Positions 1 to 8,390 of a DNA stretch of 64,000 nt are shown here, piece after piece. Where the stretch lies: assembly GCF_902498915.1 (NCBI RefSeq), contig NZ_CABVLQ010000001.1; one strand, written 5' to 3'. A model generated the notes under the pieces. That model searched no databases. It was not told the DNA's origin and saw nothing but the letters and a program-made list of their open reading frames with translations. How positions within the stretch are numbered: the first letter of the stretch is position 1; every line of letters begins with the position of its first letter. This DNA comes from Escherichia ruysiae. GTDB taxonomy: Bacteria; Pseudomonadota; Gammaproteobacteria; Enterobacterales; Enterobacteriaceae. Both the position numbers and the translations under genes were made by a program.

Positions 1-838
1 CCTGAGTCTGTTTTTGCGGATAAAAATACTGGCTCACTTTACGTACAATGCGCAGGATTTCACGCTGCCATGATTCCAGCAGCGGTGCATTTTTCTCCAT
101 AAAATAGAGCAGATTTTCTTGTGGCTCGGACGGATAGCGGCGCGCTTCGGCAACGGTTTTCTCTTCCTCGCGCTTAGGCAGCGTTCTCCAGAGCATATTG
201 ACCTGGCTCTGCAGATACTCTTCGCGACTTTTCTGCCGGGCTTTCTCCTCTTGCAGCGAGATTTTTTGTGGGCGTTTATAACGATCCACACCGTAGTTCA
301 TCAGCGCATGGCACGAATCCAACAGCTTTTCTACCTCATCAACGCCATAGCGTTCTTCGCACTCGGTAATGTATTTGCGGGCGAAAATCAGGTAATCGAC
401 AATCGAACTGGCATCGGTCCAGCTACGGAATAAGTAATTGTTTTTGAAGAAAGAGTTGTGGCCATAACAGGCGTGTGCCATCACCAGTGCCTGCATGGTA
501 ATGGTGTTCTCTTCCATCAGATAAGCGATACACGGATTAGAGTTAATGACGATTTCATAGGCCAGCCCTTGCTGACCGTGTTTATACAGACGCTCGGTTT
601 CAATAAACTTTTTACCAAACGACCAATGCGGATAGTTAATTGGCATACCGACGCTGGAGTAGGCATCCATCATTTGCTCTGATGTAATTACTTCAATCTG
701 GTGCGGGTAGGTATCCAGCCGGTAGAGTTTTGCCACCCGGTCTATCTCTGCCAAATAAATATCCAGCAGGTCGAATGTCCAGTCAGGTCCATCGCTCAAG
801 CGTGTGGAGTCCTTATTCATAGAATCGATCGTCGCCAT
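1..838 (-). CDS. ycgB: YcgB, SpoVR-family protein (5' part only)
   Basis: The open frame starts at the ATG at 838-836 and runs off the left edge after about 279 codons. K-12 YcgB is about 510 residues, so slightly over half is present. The start MATIDSMNKD and internal stretches such as SSVGMPINYPHWSFGKKF and AHACYGHNSFFKN are typical of the SpoVR/YcgB family. Members are widespread cytoplasmic proteins often encoded beside yeaG/yeaH-type stress genes; the biochemical role is not established. The gene is divergent from dadA. A second in-frame Met lies six codons downstream; I prefer the first because it matches the K-12 start. Confidence 0.95.
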   Translation of the reverse strand, partial: MATIDSMNKDSTRLSDGPDWTFDLLDIYLAEIDRVAKLYRLDTYPHQIEVITSEQMMDAYSSVGMPINYPHWSFGKKFIETERLYKHGQQGLAYEIVINSNPCIAYLMEENTITMQALVMAHACYGHNSFFKNNYLFRSWTDASSIVDYLIFARKYITECEERYGVDEVEKLLDSCHALMNYGVDRYKRPQKISLQEEKARQKSREEYLQSQVNMLWRTLPKREEEKTVAEARRYPSEPQENLLYFMEKNAPLLESWQREILRIVRKVSQYFYPQKQTQ

Positions 839-1167
839 ACGCGCACCTCATTGTTGTCGGCGCTCTCTGTGTGGAACACCTCATTTCAAGCATAGAACAC
901 CAGTTAAAAACCGCGTCGCTGGAGAATTTTTTTCTTTGCGATTTCTTATTATCGGAGTGCCAATAATTAGCTTTTGAACGGAATTTTCTGCTGGATATAA
1001 AGCGCGACCAGCAGGAGATACCAAAGACGCCATATTCCCGCAAAGTCAGGGAGATGTGAGCCAGCTCACCATAAAAAAGCCATATGTTGAATAATATTTT
1101 CATCTGGGTTATCAAGATGTAATTAGATTATTGTTCTTTTACTGTATCTACCGTTATCGGAGTGGCT
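839..1167. other. ycgB-dadA divergent intergenic region
   Basis: A 329-bp gap without a convincing gene. It must hold the promoters of both divergent genes. It contains a CRP-like site (1055-1070) and is AT-rich on the dadA side. In K-12 the dad promoter is under Lrp and cAMP-CRP control. I cannot assign individual Lrp sites by eye. Confidence 0.6.
1055..1070. promoter_or_regulatory. CRP-like binding site upstream of dadAX
   Basis: TGTGA-GCCAGC-TCACC fits the CRP consensus TGTGA-N6-TCACA with one mismatch. It lies about 100 bp upstream of the dadA ATG, and dadAX is known to be subject to catabolite control in E. coli. No experiment is visible here, so the assignment rests on the motif. Confidence 0.6.
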
Positions 1168-2466
1168 ATGCGAGTTGTCATACTGGGAAGTGGTGTGGTA
1201 GGCGTTGCCAGCGCCTGGTATTTAAATCAGGCAGGACACGAGGTCACCGTCATTGATCGGGAACCTGGGGCAGCACTTGAAACCAGCGCAGCAAATGCCG
1301 GGCAAATTTCTCCTGGATATGCCGCGCCGTGGGCGGCGCCAGGCGTGCCTTTAAAAGCGATTAAATGGATGTTCCAGCGACATGCGCCGCTGGCGGTTCG
1401 TCTCGATGGTACGCAATTCCAGTTGAAATGGATGTGGCAAATGTTACGTAACTGTGACACCAGCCACTATATGGAAAACAAAGGTCGGATGGTGCGCCTG
1501 GCGGAATACAGCCGTGATTGCCTGAAAACATTGCGCGCCGAAACCAATATTCAGTATGAAGGACGGCAGGGCGGGACGCTGCAACTGTTCCGCACTGAAC
1601 AACAGTATGAAAACGCCACTCGCGATATCGCAGTGCTGGAAGATGCAGGCGTGCCATATAAGTTACTGGAATCCAGTCGCCTGGCGGAAGTTGAACCTGC
1701 GCTGGCGGAAGTTGCGCACAAACTGACTGGTGGCCTGCAACTACCCAATGACGAAACCGGTGACTGTCAGCTCTTTACCCAGAATCTGGCGAGCATGGCT
1801 GAACAGGCGGGGGTAAAATTCCGCTTTAATACACCAGTCGATCAGCTGCTTTGTGACGGCGAGCAGATTTATGGTGTGAAGTGTGGTGGTGAAGTAATTA
1901 AGGCCGATGCGTATGTTATGGCATTTGGCTCTTACTCGACGGCGATGCTCAAGGGCATTGTCGATATCCCGGTTTATCCGTTGAAAGGTTATTCTTTGAC
2001 CATTCCGATTGCGCAGGAAGACGGTGCGCCGGTGTCCACCATTCTTGATGAAACCTACAAAATCGCCATTACCCGTTTCGATAACCGTATCCGCGTTGGC
2101 GGAATGGCGGAAATTGTTGGCTTTAACACCGAGCTGTTGCAACCGCGTCGTGAAACGCTGGAGATGGTGGTTCGCGACCTTTATCCGCGCGGCGGCCATG
2201 TTGAGCAGGCCACGTTCTGGACGGGGCTACGTCCGATGACGCCAGATGGCACGCCGGTTGTGGGGCGTACACGCTTCAAAAATTTGTGGCTGAATACCGG
2301 TCACGGTACGCTTGGCTGGACGATGGCTTGCGGTTCTGGTCAGTTGTTAAGCGATCTGCTTTCTGGCCGCACGCCAGCGATCCCGTATGAGGATCTAAGT
2401 GTAGCGCGCTACAGTCGTGGATTTACGCCATCACGTCCAGGCCATTTACATGGCGCGCACAGTTAA
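1168..2466 (+). CDS. dadA: D-amino acid dehydrogenase, small (FAD) subunit
   Basis: The product is 432 residues, the usual length. It is a flavoprotein that oxidises D-alanine and other D-amino acids to 2-oxo acids and passes electrons to the respiratory chain at the inner membrane. The N-terminal dinucleotide fold MRVVILGSGVVGVASAWY contains GxGxxG, and the DAO-type C-terminal motif LWLNTGHGTLGWTMACGSG closes the FAD site. A GTG six bases upstream is also in frame, but GGAG at 1159-1162 is spaced correctly for the ATG at 1168. dadX follows after 9 bp, so the two form one L-alanine catabolic operon: racemase makes D-Ala, dehydrogenase makes pyruvate. Confidence 0.97.
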   Translation: MRVVILGSGVVGVASAWYLNQAGHEVTVIDREPGAALETSAANAGQISPGYAAPWAAPGVPLKAIKWMFQRHAPLAVRLDGTQFQLKWMWQMLRNCDTSHYMENKGRMVRLAEYSRDCLKTLRAETNIQYEGRQGGTLQLFRTEQQYENATRDIAVLEDAGVPYKLLESSRLAEVEPALAEVAHKLTGGLQLPNDETGDCQLFTQNLASMAEQAGVKFRFNTPVDQLLCDGEQIYGVKCGGEVIKADAYVMAFGSYSTAMLKGIVDIPVYPLKGYSLTIPIAQEDGAPVSTILDETYKIAITRFDNRIRVGGMAEIVGFNTELLQPRRETLEMVVRDLYPRGGHVEQATFWTGLRPMTPDGTPVVGRTRFKNLWLNTGHGTLGWTMACGSGQLLSDLLSGRTPAIPYEDLSVARYSRGFTPSRPGHLHGAHS

Positions 2467-2475
2467 GGAATCGAG

Positions 2476-3546
2476 ATGACTCGTCCGATACAGGCCAGCC
2501 TCGATCTGCAGGCATTAAAACAAAATCTGACCATTGTCCGTCAGGCCGCGCCGCACGCGCGCGTCTGGTCGGTGGTAAAAGCGAACGCTTACGGGCACGG
2601 TATCGAGCGTATCTGGAGCGCGCTCGGGGCGACCGATGGTTTTGCGTTACTTAATCTTGAAGAGGCCATTATCCTGCGCGAGCGCGGCTGGAAAGGGCCA
2701 ATCCTGATGCTGGAGGGTTTTTTTCATGCTCAGGATCTGGAAATTTATGACCAGTACCGTCTGACCACCTGCGTGCACAGTAACTGGCAGCTCAAAGCAC
2801 TGCAAAATGCGCGGCTAAAAGCGCCGCTGGATGTTTACCTTAAGGTGAACAGTGGAATGAATCGGTTGGGGTTCCAGCCCGATCGCGTGCTTACTGTCTG
2901 GCAGCAGCTGCGGGCGATGGCGAATGTTGGCGAAATGACTTTGATGTCGCATTTTGCCGATGCGGAGCATCCTGATGGGATTTCTGGCGCGATGGCGCGT
3001 ATTGAGCAGGCAGCGGAAGGTCTGGAGTGTCGGCGCTCGTTGTCTAATTCGGCGGCAACCCTGTGGCATCCGGAAGCGCATTTTGACTGGGTTCGACCTG
3101 GCATTATTTTATATGGTGCTTCGCCGTCCGGTCAGTGGCGCGATATCGCCAATACCGGATTACGCCCGGTCATGACGTTAAGCAGTGAGATTATTGGTGT
3201 TCAGACGCTAAAAGCGGGCGAGCGTGTGGGCTATGGCGGTCGCTATACTGCGCGCGATGAGCAGCGAATCGGCATTGTCGCCGCCGGATACGCCGACGGC
3301 TATCCGCGTCATGCACCAACCGGAACACCTGTTTTAGTGGACGGGGTGCGCACCATGACGGTGGGGACAGTCTCGATGGATATGCTGGCGGTCGATTTGA
3401 CGCCTTGCCCACAGGCGGGGATTGGTACGCCGGTTGAGCTGTGGGGCAAGGAGATCAAAATTGATGATGTCGCCGCCGCTGCCGGAACGGTGGGCTATGA
3501 GTTGATGTGCGCGCTGGCGCTACGTGTACCTGTTGTGACGGTGTAA
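2476..3546 (+). CDS. dadX: Catabolic alanine racemase
   Basis: A 356-residue PLP enzyme of fold type III. The PLP lysine is K35 in the motif VWSVVKANAYGHG. The second catalytic base is the tyrosine in the RVGYGGRYTA segment near residue 255. It interconverts L- and D-alanine in the cytoplasm. Its position directly behind dadA identifies it as the inducible catabolic isozyme rather than the biosynthetic Alr. Length and motifs are complete, with nothing degenerate. Confidence 0.97.
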   Translation: MTRPIQASLDLQALKQNLTIVRQAAPHARVWSVVKANAYGHGIERIWSALGATDGFALLNLEEAIILRERGWKGPILMLEGFFHAQDLEIYDQYRLTTCVHSNWQLKALQNARLKAPLDVYLKVNSGMNRLGFQPDRVLTVWQQLRAMANVGEMTLMSHFADAEHPDGISGAMARIEQAAEGLECRRSLSNSAATLWHPEAHFDWVRPGIILYGASPSGQWRDIANTGLRPVMTLSSEIIGVQTLKAGERVGYGGRYTARDEQRIGIVAAGYADGYPRHAPTGTPVLVDGVRTMTVGTVSMDMLAVDLTPCPQAGIGTPVELWGKEIKIDDVAAAAGTVGYELMCALALRVPVVTV

Positions 3547-3555
3547 CTTGTGCAA

Positions 3556-3585
3556 GCCGGATAAGACGCACACGTCGTATCCGGC
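3556..3585. repeat. REP element (single palindromic unit)
   Basis: GCCGGATAAGACG...CGTCGTATCCGGC forms the imperfect palindrome typical of enterobacterial REP sequences. It lies between the convergent 3' ends of dadX and cvrA, the usual REP location, where it can stabilise mRNA ends or act as a weak terminator. Confidence 0.85.
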
Positions 3586-3598
3586 GATACAAACTCCA

Positions 3599-5341
3599 TC
3601 AAATTTTAGATTCGGCTTCGTCCTCTGCCACCCGAACGCCGATCTTCAACACTGCATTATCTTCTTTCTCAGCCACCGTCCAGATCATTCCGGCAAACTC
3701 TACCTGGTCACCGACCACCGGTGCCGCGCCTAACAACTGCTGAACAATTTCACCCAGCGTTTGCTGTTTATCGCGATACTCCCGACCATCTTCCAGACCA
3801 TAAATCAGCGCCACATCGGCATATTTCGCGCTGGCTTCGAGAATGAAGTCACCAAAGAAGCGTTGATCCAGCGCGACAGGCGGCGACTGGCTAAACAGTT
3901 TTCCGAGTGCCGGAAGATCGCGTTCCCGACCAATCACACATAATACGTCGCCTTCACGCAGTCGGGTGCTGCCGGTGGGGTGAAGCAACTGGTTATCACG
4001 AAACAGTGCCGCAATGCGCGTCTCTTTTGGCATATGCAGGTCGCGCAGCGCCGCGCCCACGCACCATTTATCGGCACTCAATTGGTAAACAAACTGCTCC
4101 CACGGATTTTCCGGATGAATATCCAGTCCAACGCGTGACACCGGACGTCCCACTGGCGGAACCACCACTTTAGCTTTTTTCGCTGCCCACGACAGCGATG
4201 TTCCCTGCAATAGCAGTGAAACCAGAACTACGAAGAAGGCGACATTAAAGAACAGACGCGCATTATCCAGCCCCGCCATCATCGGGAACACCGCCAGGAT
4301 GATCGGCACTGCGCCGCGTAATCCAACCCAACTAATAAACACGCGCTCGCGCAGATTGAAGCCACGGAACGGTAGCAATCCGGCAAATACCGAAAGAGGA
4401 CGGGCGAAGAATATCATCCATGCGGACAAAATGAGCGCCGGAATGGCAATAGGCAGCAGGTCGCTTGGGTTAACCAACAGTCCCAGCACCAGGAACATGG
4501 CGATTTGTGCCAGCCAGGCGAGGCCGTCGAAATTTTGCAGAATGCCGTAGCGGTTGCGAATCGGACGATTACCCAGCAGGAAACCGCACAGATAAACAGC
4601 CAGAATGCCGCTGCCTTCCAGCGCCGTGGTTAAAGCAAAAATCAAAATACCGCCGCTTAATGCCAGCAATGGATACAAGCCCGCAGGCAGGGCGATGCGG
4701 TTAATCATCTGCAGCAGTAAATAACCACCGCCAAGACCGATTACGATCCCCAGGCCAAATTGCTGCAGAATATCGACAACGAACATCCAGCTAATAGTGC
4801 TTTCATGCTGCTGGATCATCGCAATCAAGGTAATTGTCAGAAAGACCGCCATCGGATCATTGCTGCCGGACTCTATCTCCAGCGTCGAGCCAACACGTTC
4901 GTTAAGCCCTTTGCCGCCAAGCAGAGAAAAGACCGCTGCGGCGTCGGTAGAGCCGACAATTGCGCCGATTAATAAACCTTCAATCAAATCAAGATTAAAC
5001 AGCCATGCCGCCATCATGCCGGTTAAACCGGAGGTGATAAGCACGCCCAGCGTCGCCAGTGAAAGAGCAGGTCCTAACGCCACGCGAAATGAACTGGCCT
5101 GGGTGCGCATTCCGCCATCGAGCAAAATAATCGCCAGTGCCAGGTTACTTACCATGTAGGCAAAAGGATAATTATCAAACGGAATGCCGCCGACACCATC
5201 GACCCCAGCCAGCATACCGATCGCCAGGAAAATAACCAGAATCGGAATGCCAAGGCGGGAAGAAAATGAACTAAGTAAAATACTACTGGTGACAAGGATG
5301 GAGCCTAAGATGAAAAGGCTAATAATTGTTGCGGCATCCAA
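3599..5341 (-). CDS. cvrA: K+/H+ antiporter CvrA (NhaP2-type CPA1 protein)
   Basis: 580 residues with a CPA1 exchanger domain of about 12 membrane helices (residues 1-390) followed by a cytoplasmic TrkA-C/RCK-like regulatory part with a further C-terminal domain. The motif GSTDAAAVFSLL carries the conserved Asp pair region, and ESGSNDPMAVFL is a second exchanger signature. In K-12 it is linked to cell-volume regulation at low osmolarity. The start is TTG, with AGGAG (5352-5356) ten bases upstream, the same start as in K-12. The C-terminus reads AEDEAESKI, two residues longer than I remember for K-12 (578 aa). Confidence 0.93.
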   Translation of the reverse strand: MDAATIISLFILGSILVTSSILLSSFSSRLGIPILVIFLAIGMLAGVDGVGGIPFDNYPFAYMVSNLALAIILLDGGMRTQASSFRVALGPALSLATLGVLITSGLTGMMAAWLFNLDLIEGLLIGAIVGSTDAAAVFSLLGGKGLNERVGSTLEIESGSNDPMAVFLTITLIAMIQQHESTISWMFVVDILQQFGLGIVIGLGGGYLLLQMINRIALPAGLYPLLALSGGILIFALTTALEGSGILAVYLCGFLLGNRPIRNRYGILQNFDGLAWLAQIAMFLVLGLLVNPSDLLPIAIPALILSAWMIFFARPLSVFAGLLPFRGFNLRERVFISWVGLRGAVPIILAVFPMMAGLDNARLFFNVAFFVVLVSLLLQGTSLSWAAKKAKVVVPPVGRPVSRVGLDIHPENPWEQFVYQLSADKWCVGAALRDLHMPKETRIAALFRDNQLLHPTGSTRLREGDVLCVIGRERDLPALGKLFSQSPPVALDQRFFGDFILEASAKYADVALIYGLEDGREYRDKQQTLGEIVQQLLGAAPVVGDQVEFAGMIWTVAEKEDNAVLKIGVRVAEDEAESKI

Positions 5342-5435
5342 CGGTCGGTTACTCCTGATTACGCTGTCTCGTACTATAAACCTACCATATTCACGGCAGA
5401 AACAGCGTTTTACTTAGCCCGGAAGCGTGATTTTT

Positions 5436-6350
5436 TTACGCTTTAAGAACAGGATGACCGCTAATCGTCAATTGTGTACCGTTTTTGGCGTTTTTGAGGA
5501 TAGCATGTGCGCCCAACGGGAGGGTAACTGTGCGTTGTTCATGACCAAAGTCGAGGCCGGTAATCAGCGGAATCGACAGGCGGGAACGCAAGAACGCGTA
5601 CACCGACGCCAGGTTGTAACCCGCATCATAATCATTGGGCGTGCTGCCACTAAAGCTGCCGAGAATAATCGCCTTCTGGCGCTGTAAAATTCCAGCATGA
5701 TAAAGCTGTAATAACATGCGTTCGACACGGAACGGATGTTCGTTGATGTCTTCCAGTACCAGAATACCGTTCTCAATTTGTGGCATCCACGGCGTACCGA
5801 TAAGCGAAATCAGCATCGCGAGGTTGCCTCCCCACAGTGTTCCTTCTGTCTGACACGCCGGGCCTTCCCCTTGCCATTCAATGCTGAACGTTTCATTGCG
5901 TAACGCCAGCCAGAAGTGATGCTCGGTAAAGGCATTCAGCTCATCCGCGCCAAAATTTGCCACCAGCATCGGGCCGCTAAAGGTGATGACATTGCCTTGT
6001 GCCAGAAGACCGCACTGAATGGCCGTAAAATCGCTATGCCCGCAGATAAGCAACGGATCATTTTGTTGGCGAGCCACCAGAGCCTGCCAGTCAATATCCG
6101 CCAGTAAGCGACTGGCACCGTAACCGCCGCGTACTGCCAGCACGATGGTGTTGGGTGAGGTCAGTCTGGCAAGGGTATTGAGATCTTCCAGGCGCTCCGT
6201 TTCCGTACCAGCAAAACGCTCACAACGACGGGCGATAACCTCGACGTTATTGACCTGATGCCCCGCATCGGTAAGGCGCTGAATGCCGCGCTGTGCGGCG
6301 TGCTGATTAATGCAGTAACCCGACGGGGCAATTAAGTGAAACTGATACAT
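5436..6350 (-). CDS. ldcA: Murein tetrapeptide L,D-carboxypeptidase
   Basis: 304 residues, peptidase family S66. The nucleophile is S106 in ICGHSDFTA, and the Glu/His partners lie in the C-terminal half (LEDINEHPFR and LDFGHEQRT). The cytoplasmic enzyme removes the terminal D-Ala from anhydromuropeptide tetrapeptides so that the tripeptide can be recycled. Loss is lethal in stationary phase in E. coli. The ATG follows AGGAATTGCC. It is divergent from emtA, which releases murein fragments in the periplasm, so neighbouring genes act at successive stages of murein turnover. Confidence 0.96.
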   Translation of the reverse strand: MYQFHLIAPSGYCINQHAAQRGIQRLTDAGHQVNNVEVIARRCERFAGTETERLEDLNTLARLTSPNTIVLAVRGGYGASRLLADIDWQALVARQQNDPLLICGHSDFTAIQCGLLAQGNVITFSGPMLVANFGADELNAFTEHHFWLALRNETFSIEWQGEGPACQTEGTLWGGNLAMLISLIGTPWMPQIENGILVLEDINEHPFRVERMLLQLYHAGILQRQKAIILGSFSGSTPNDYDAGYNLASVYAFLRSRLSIPLITGLDFGHEQRTVTLPLGAHAILKNAKNGTQLTISGHPVLKA

Positions 6351-6449
6351 GGCAATTCCTTGCTGACAACAGAAACGAAATGTATATCATGCCGCTTAGG
6401 TGTGCCGTTGTCACCTCAACGGCGATTCCAGGCGATAAGGATAGATGAA

Positions 6450-7061
6450 GTGAAATTGAGATGGTTTGCCTTTTTGATTGTGTTATTAGCGGGTTGTTCT
6501 TCAAAGCATGACTATACGAACCCGCCGTGGAATGCGAAAGTCCCGGTACAACGTGCGATGCAGTGGATGCCAATAAGCCAGAAAGCCGGAGCGGCCTGGG
6601 GTGTCGATCCGCAATTGATCACGGCGATTATCGCTATTGAATCAGGCGGTAACCCGAACGCGGTAAGTAAGTCGAATGCTATTGGTTTGATGCAGTTAAA
6701 AGCCTCAACCTCCGGACGTGATGTTTATCGACGCATGGGCTGGAAAGGTGAGCCGACGACCAGCGAACTGAAAAACCCGGAGCGCAATATCTCAATGGGG
6801 GCGGCTTACCTGAATATTCTGGAAACCGGCCCGCTGGCAGGCATTGAAGATCCGAAGGTCCTGCAATATGCGCTGGTGGTGTCATACGCTAACGGGGCTG
6901 GTGCGCTGCTACGGACTTTCTCATCAGATCGGAAAAAAGCGATCAGCAAAATCAATGATCTGGATGCTGATGAGTTCCTCGATCACGTAGCAAGAAATCA
7001 TCCTGCACCGCAGGCACCACGCTATATCTACAAACTTGAGCAGGCGCTGGACGCGATGTAA
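6450..7061 (+). CDS. emtA: Membrane-bound endo-type lytic murein transglycosylase A
   Basis: With the GTG start at 6450 the product is 203 residues, the family length. The frame is open further upstream, but that adds a region without signal character. MKLRWFAFLIVLLAGC is a lipoprotein signal ending in a lipobox with C16, so the enzyme is anchored in the outer membrane. The SLT domain carries catalytic E64 in AIIAIESGGNPNA, followed by IGLMQLKAST. It cleaves glycan strands internally with formation of 1,6-anhydro-MurNAc. AAGG (6437-6440) sits ten bases before the GTG. Confidence 0.95.
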   Translation: MKLRWFAFLIVLLAGCSSKHDYTNPPWNAKVPVQRAMQWMPISQKAGAAWGVDPQLITAIIAIESGGNPNAVSKSNAIGLMQLKASTSGRDVYRRMGWKGEPTTSELKNPERNISMGAAYLNILETGPLAGIEDPKVLQYALVVSYANGAGALLRTFSSDRKKAISKINDLDADEFLDHVARNHPAPQAPRYIYKLEQALDAM

Positions 7062-7062
7062 C

Positions 7063-7797
7063 TCAGTCGCGCACTTTGTCCGCTTTCTCCCGGGCTTCCC
7101 GTTCGAGTGAGAATATAATCCGCTGTAATTGCCGCTCCACCGTCGGGCTGACGTTAAGAAAACGAAAGCTCAGGCGGGGAGTGGAGATCGTTTCATTTCT
7201 GCTATCAATCACTTTGCGCTCGCTGATGGTCAGTAACTGGGCGTCAAAGTGAAAAACGCCCCATTGTCCCATGTTGACTTCAATCTGTGCGAAGCGCATA
7301 CCTTCGTGCAACCCGCCAGGTTTTTCCGTTTCCAGTAATGCACCCATGCCACCTAGCGATAAGTCACTCAGGCGAAAACGTAACGTACTGTTATCCGCCA
7401 GTTTGGTCTGACAATAATAAGGCGGATGAAGTGGGGCGGAGATGCGGAAATATCTGCGTCGTTGCACAAACCATAATGCGGGCGGGGGAGTGGCGATAAA
7501 CGCCGGAAGCTGCAAATATTCACTTTGCTGTAATTGCGCAAGGGTAAATTCGATTTTGGCGCCTTGCGTTTCGGCGGTAATAGTGATTTGACGCGCTTTA
7601 AGCACGGCATTGTTGTCTTCTTGCTGACTACCAAAATCCAGCACCAGTTTATCAGGGCTTATCGCCAGTATATTGCTGATCAGCTGACCATCTGACCAAC
7701 TGATACGCAGTGGCACTGCGGCTTTATGTAAATCGCGTAAAACGCCCAGGACTGCTAACGGATTTTGTTTCAGGAACTGCTCATGGTAATGACTCAC
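7063..7797 (-). CDS. ycgR: Flagellar brake protein YcgR (c-di-GMP receptor)
   Basis: 244 residues, N-terminal YcgR domain then a PilZ domain. The c-di-GMP motif RxxxR is seen in QRRRYFR (about residues 113-118) and the second motif in DLSLGGMG. When bound to c-di-GMP it contacts the flagellar rotor/stator to slow rotation. The start is GTG at 7797. A textbook sigma-28 promoter lies 36 bp upstream (7833-7859), placing it in the late flagellar regulon although no other flagellar gene is near. It converges with emtA, with only 1 bp between the stop codons. Confidence 0.96.
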   Translation of the reverse strand: MSHYHEQFLKQNPLAVLGVLRDLHKAAVPLRISWSDGQLISNILAISPDKLVLDFGSQQEDNNAVLKARQITITAETQGAKIEFTLAQLQQSEYLQLPAFIATPPPALWFVQRRRYFRISAPLHPPYYCQTKLADNSTLRFRLSDLSLGGMGALLETEKPGGLHEGMRFAQIEVNMGQWGVFHFDAQLLTISERKVIDSRNETISTPRLSFRFLNVSPTVERQLQRIIFSLEREAREKADKVRD

Positions 7798-7832
7798 GCG
7801 GAAAAACTCCTGACCGACAAACTGTCTTTGGT

Positions 7833-7859
7833 TTATCGGTAGGGACTAACAAAACTTAA
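7833..7859 (-). promoter_or_regulatory. Sigma-28 (FliA) promoter of ycgR
   Basis: On the minus strand TTAAGTTT, an 11-base spacer, then ACCGATAA. The FliA consensus is TAAAGTTT-N11-GCCGATAA, so the spacing is exact and 14 of 16 positions agree. It lies just upstream of the ycgR GTG. Confidence 0.85.
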
Positions 7860-7997
7860 TACAAATGCGTGAATTTTTTTTACAACTTACGACTAATTCA
7901 ACCGACAGCCTCCCTCCATTGATCCTGTGCTTGCCTATACTTAGAGCGTTGACGTAAGCATTTCTTGCGTCCGATTCATCGAAACGAGGGCCTGAAC

Positions 7998-8252
7998 ATG
8001 GGAATTATTGCCTGGATTATTTTTGGCCTGATAGCCGGCATTATCGCCAAGCTGATCATGCCAGGGCGTGATGGTGGTGGATTTTTCCTGACCTGCATTC
8101 TCGGGATAGTCGGTGCGGTTGTCGGCGGCTGGCTGGCGACCATGTTTGGCATTGGCGGCTCCATCAGTGGTTTTAATTTACATAGCTTCCTGGTGGCGGT
8201 GGTCGGCGCTATCCTAGTGCTGGGGGTATTCCGCCTCCTGCGAAGAGAATAA
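7998..8252 (+). CDS. ymgE: Small transglycosylase-associated (Tag/YeaQ/YmgE) membrane protein
   Basis: 84 residues, three hydrophobic helices, Gly-rich, beginning MGIIAWIIFGLIAGIIAKLI and ending VFRLLRRE. It belongs to the YeaQ/YmgE family of small inner-membrane proteins, stress-associated in E. coli and of unknown biochemical activity. The ATG at 7998 follows GAGGG at a good distance; an upstream in-frame start at 7965 lacks such a site. A strong hairpin follows at 8266-8295. Confidence 0.92.
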   Translation: MGIIAWIIFGLIAGIIAKLIMPGRDGGGFFLTCILGIVGAVVGGWLATMFGIGGSISGFNLHSFLVAVVGAILVLGVFRLLRRE

Positions 8253-8265
8253 CGTAATCTTTCTG

Positions 8266-8295
8266 GCGGATAGCGGTGCAGGCATCGCTATCCGC
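8266..8295. terminator. Hairpin after ymgE
   Basis: A perfect 10-bp stem, GCGGATAGCG / CGCTATCCGC, with a 10-base loop. No long T-run follows, so it may be an mRNA-stabilising structure or a weak terminator rather than a strong intrinsic one. Confidence 0.55.
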
Positions 8296-8390
8296 TTTCA
8301 AATTATGTGTAAACCTCACGGTGTTTGAAAACCAGATAAAACGGCAACGTCATCCAGATAAGCAGAATGACGCTGTCGGGAGAAGAAAAA

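Noticed and set aside
813..1115. 100-codon frame in the ycgB-dadA gap
   Set aside because: Overlaps the ycgB start and the CRP-like site; no ribosome site or recognisable family.
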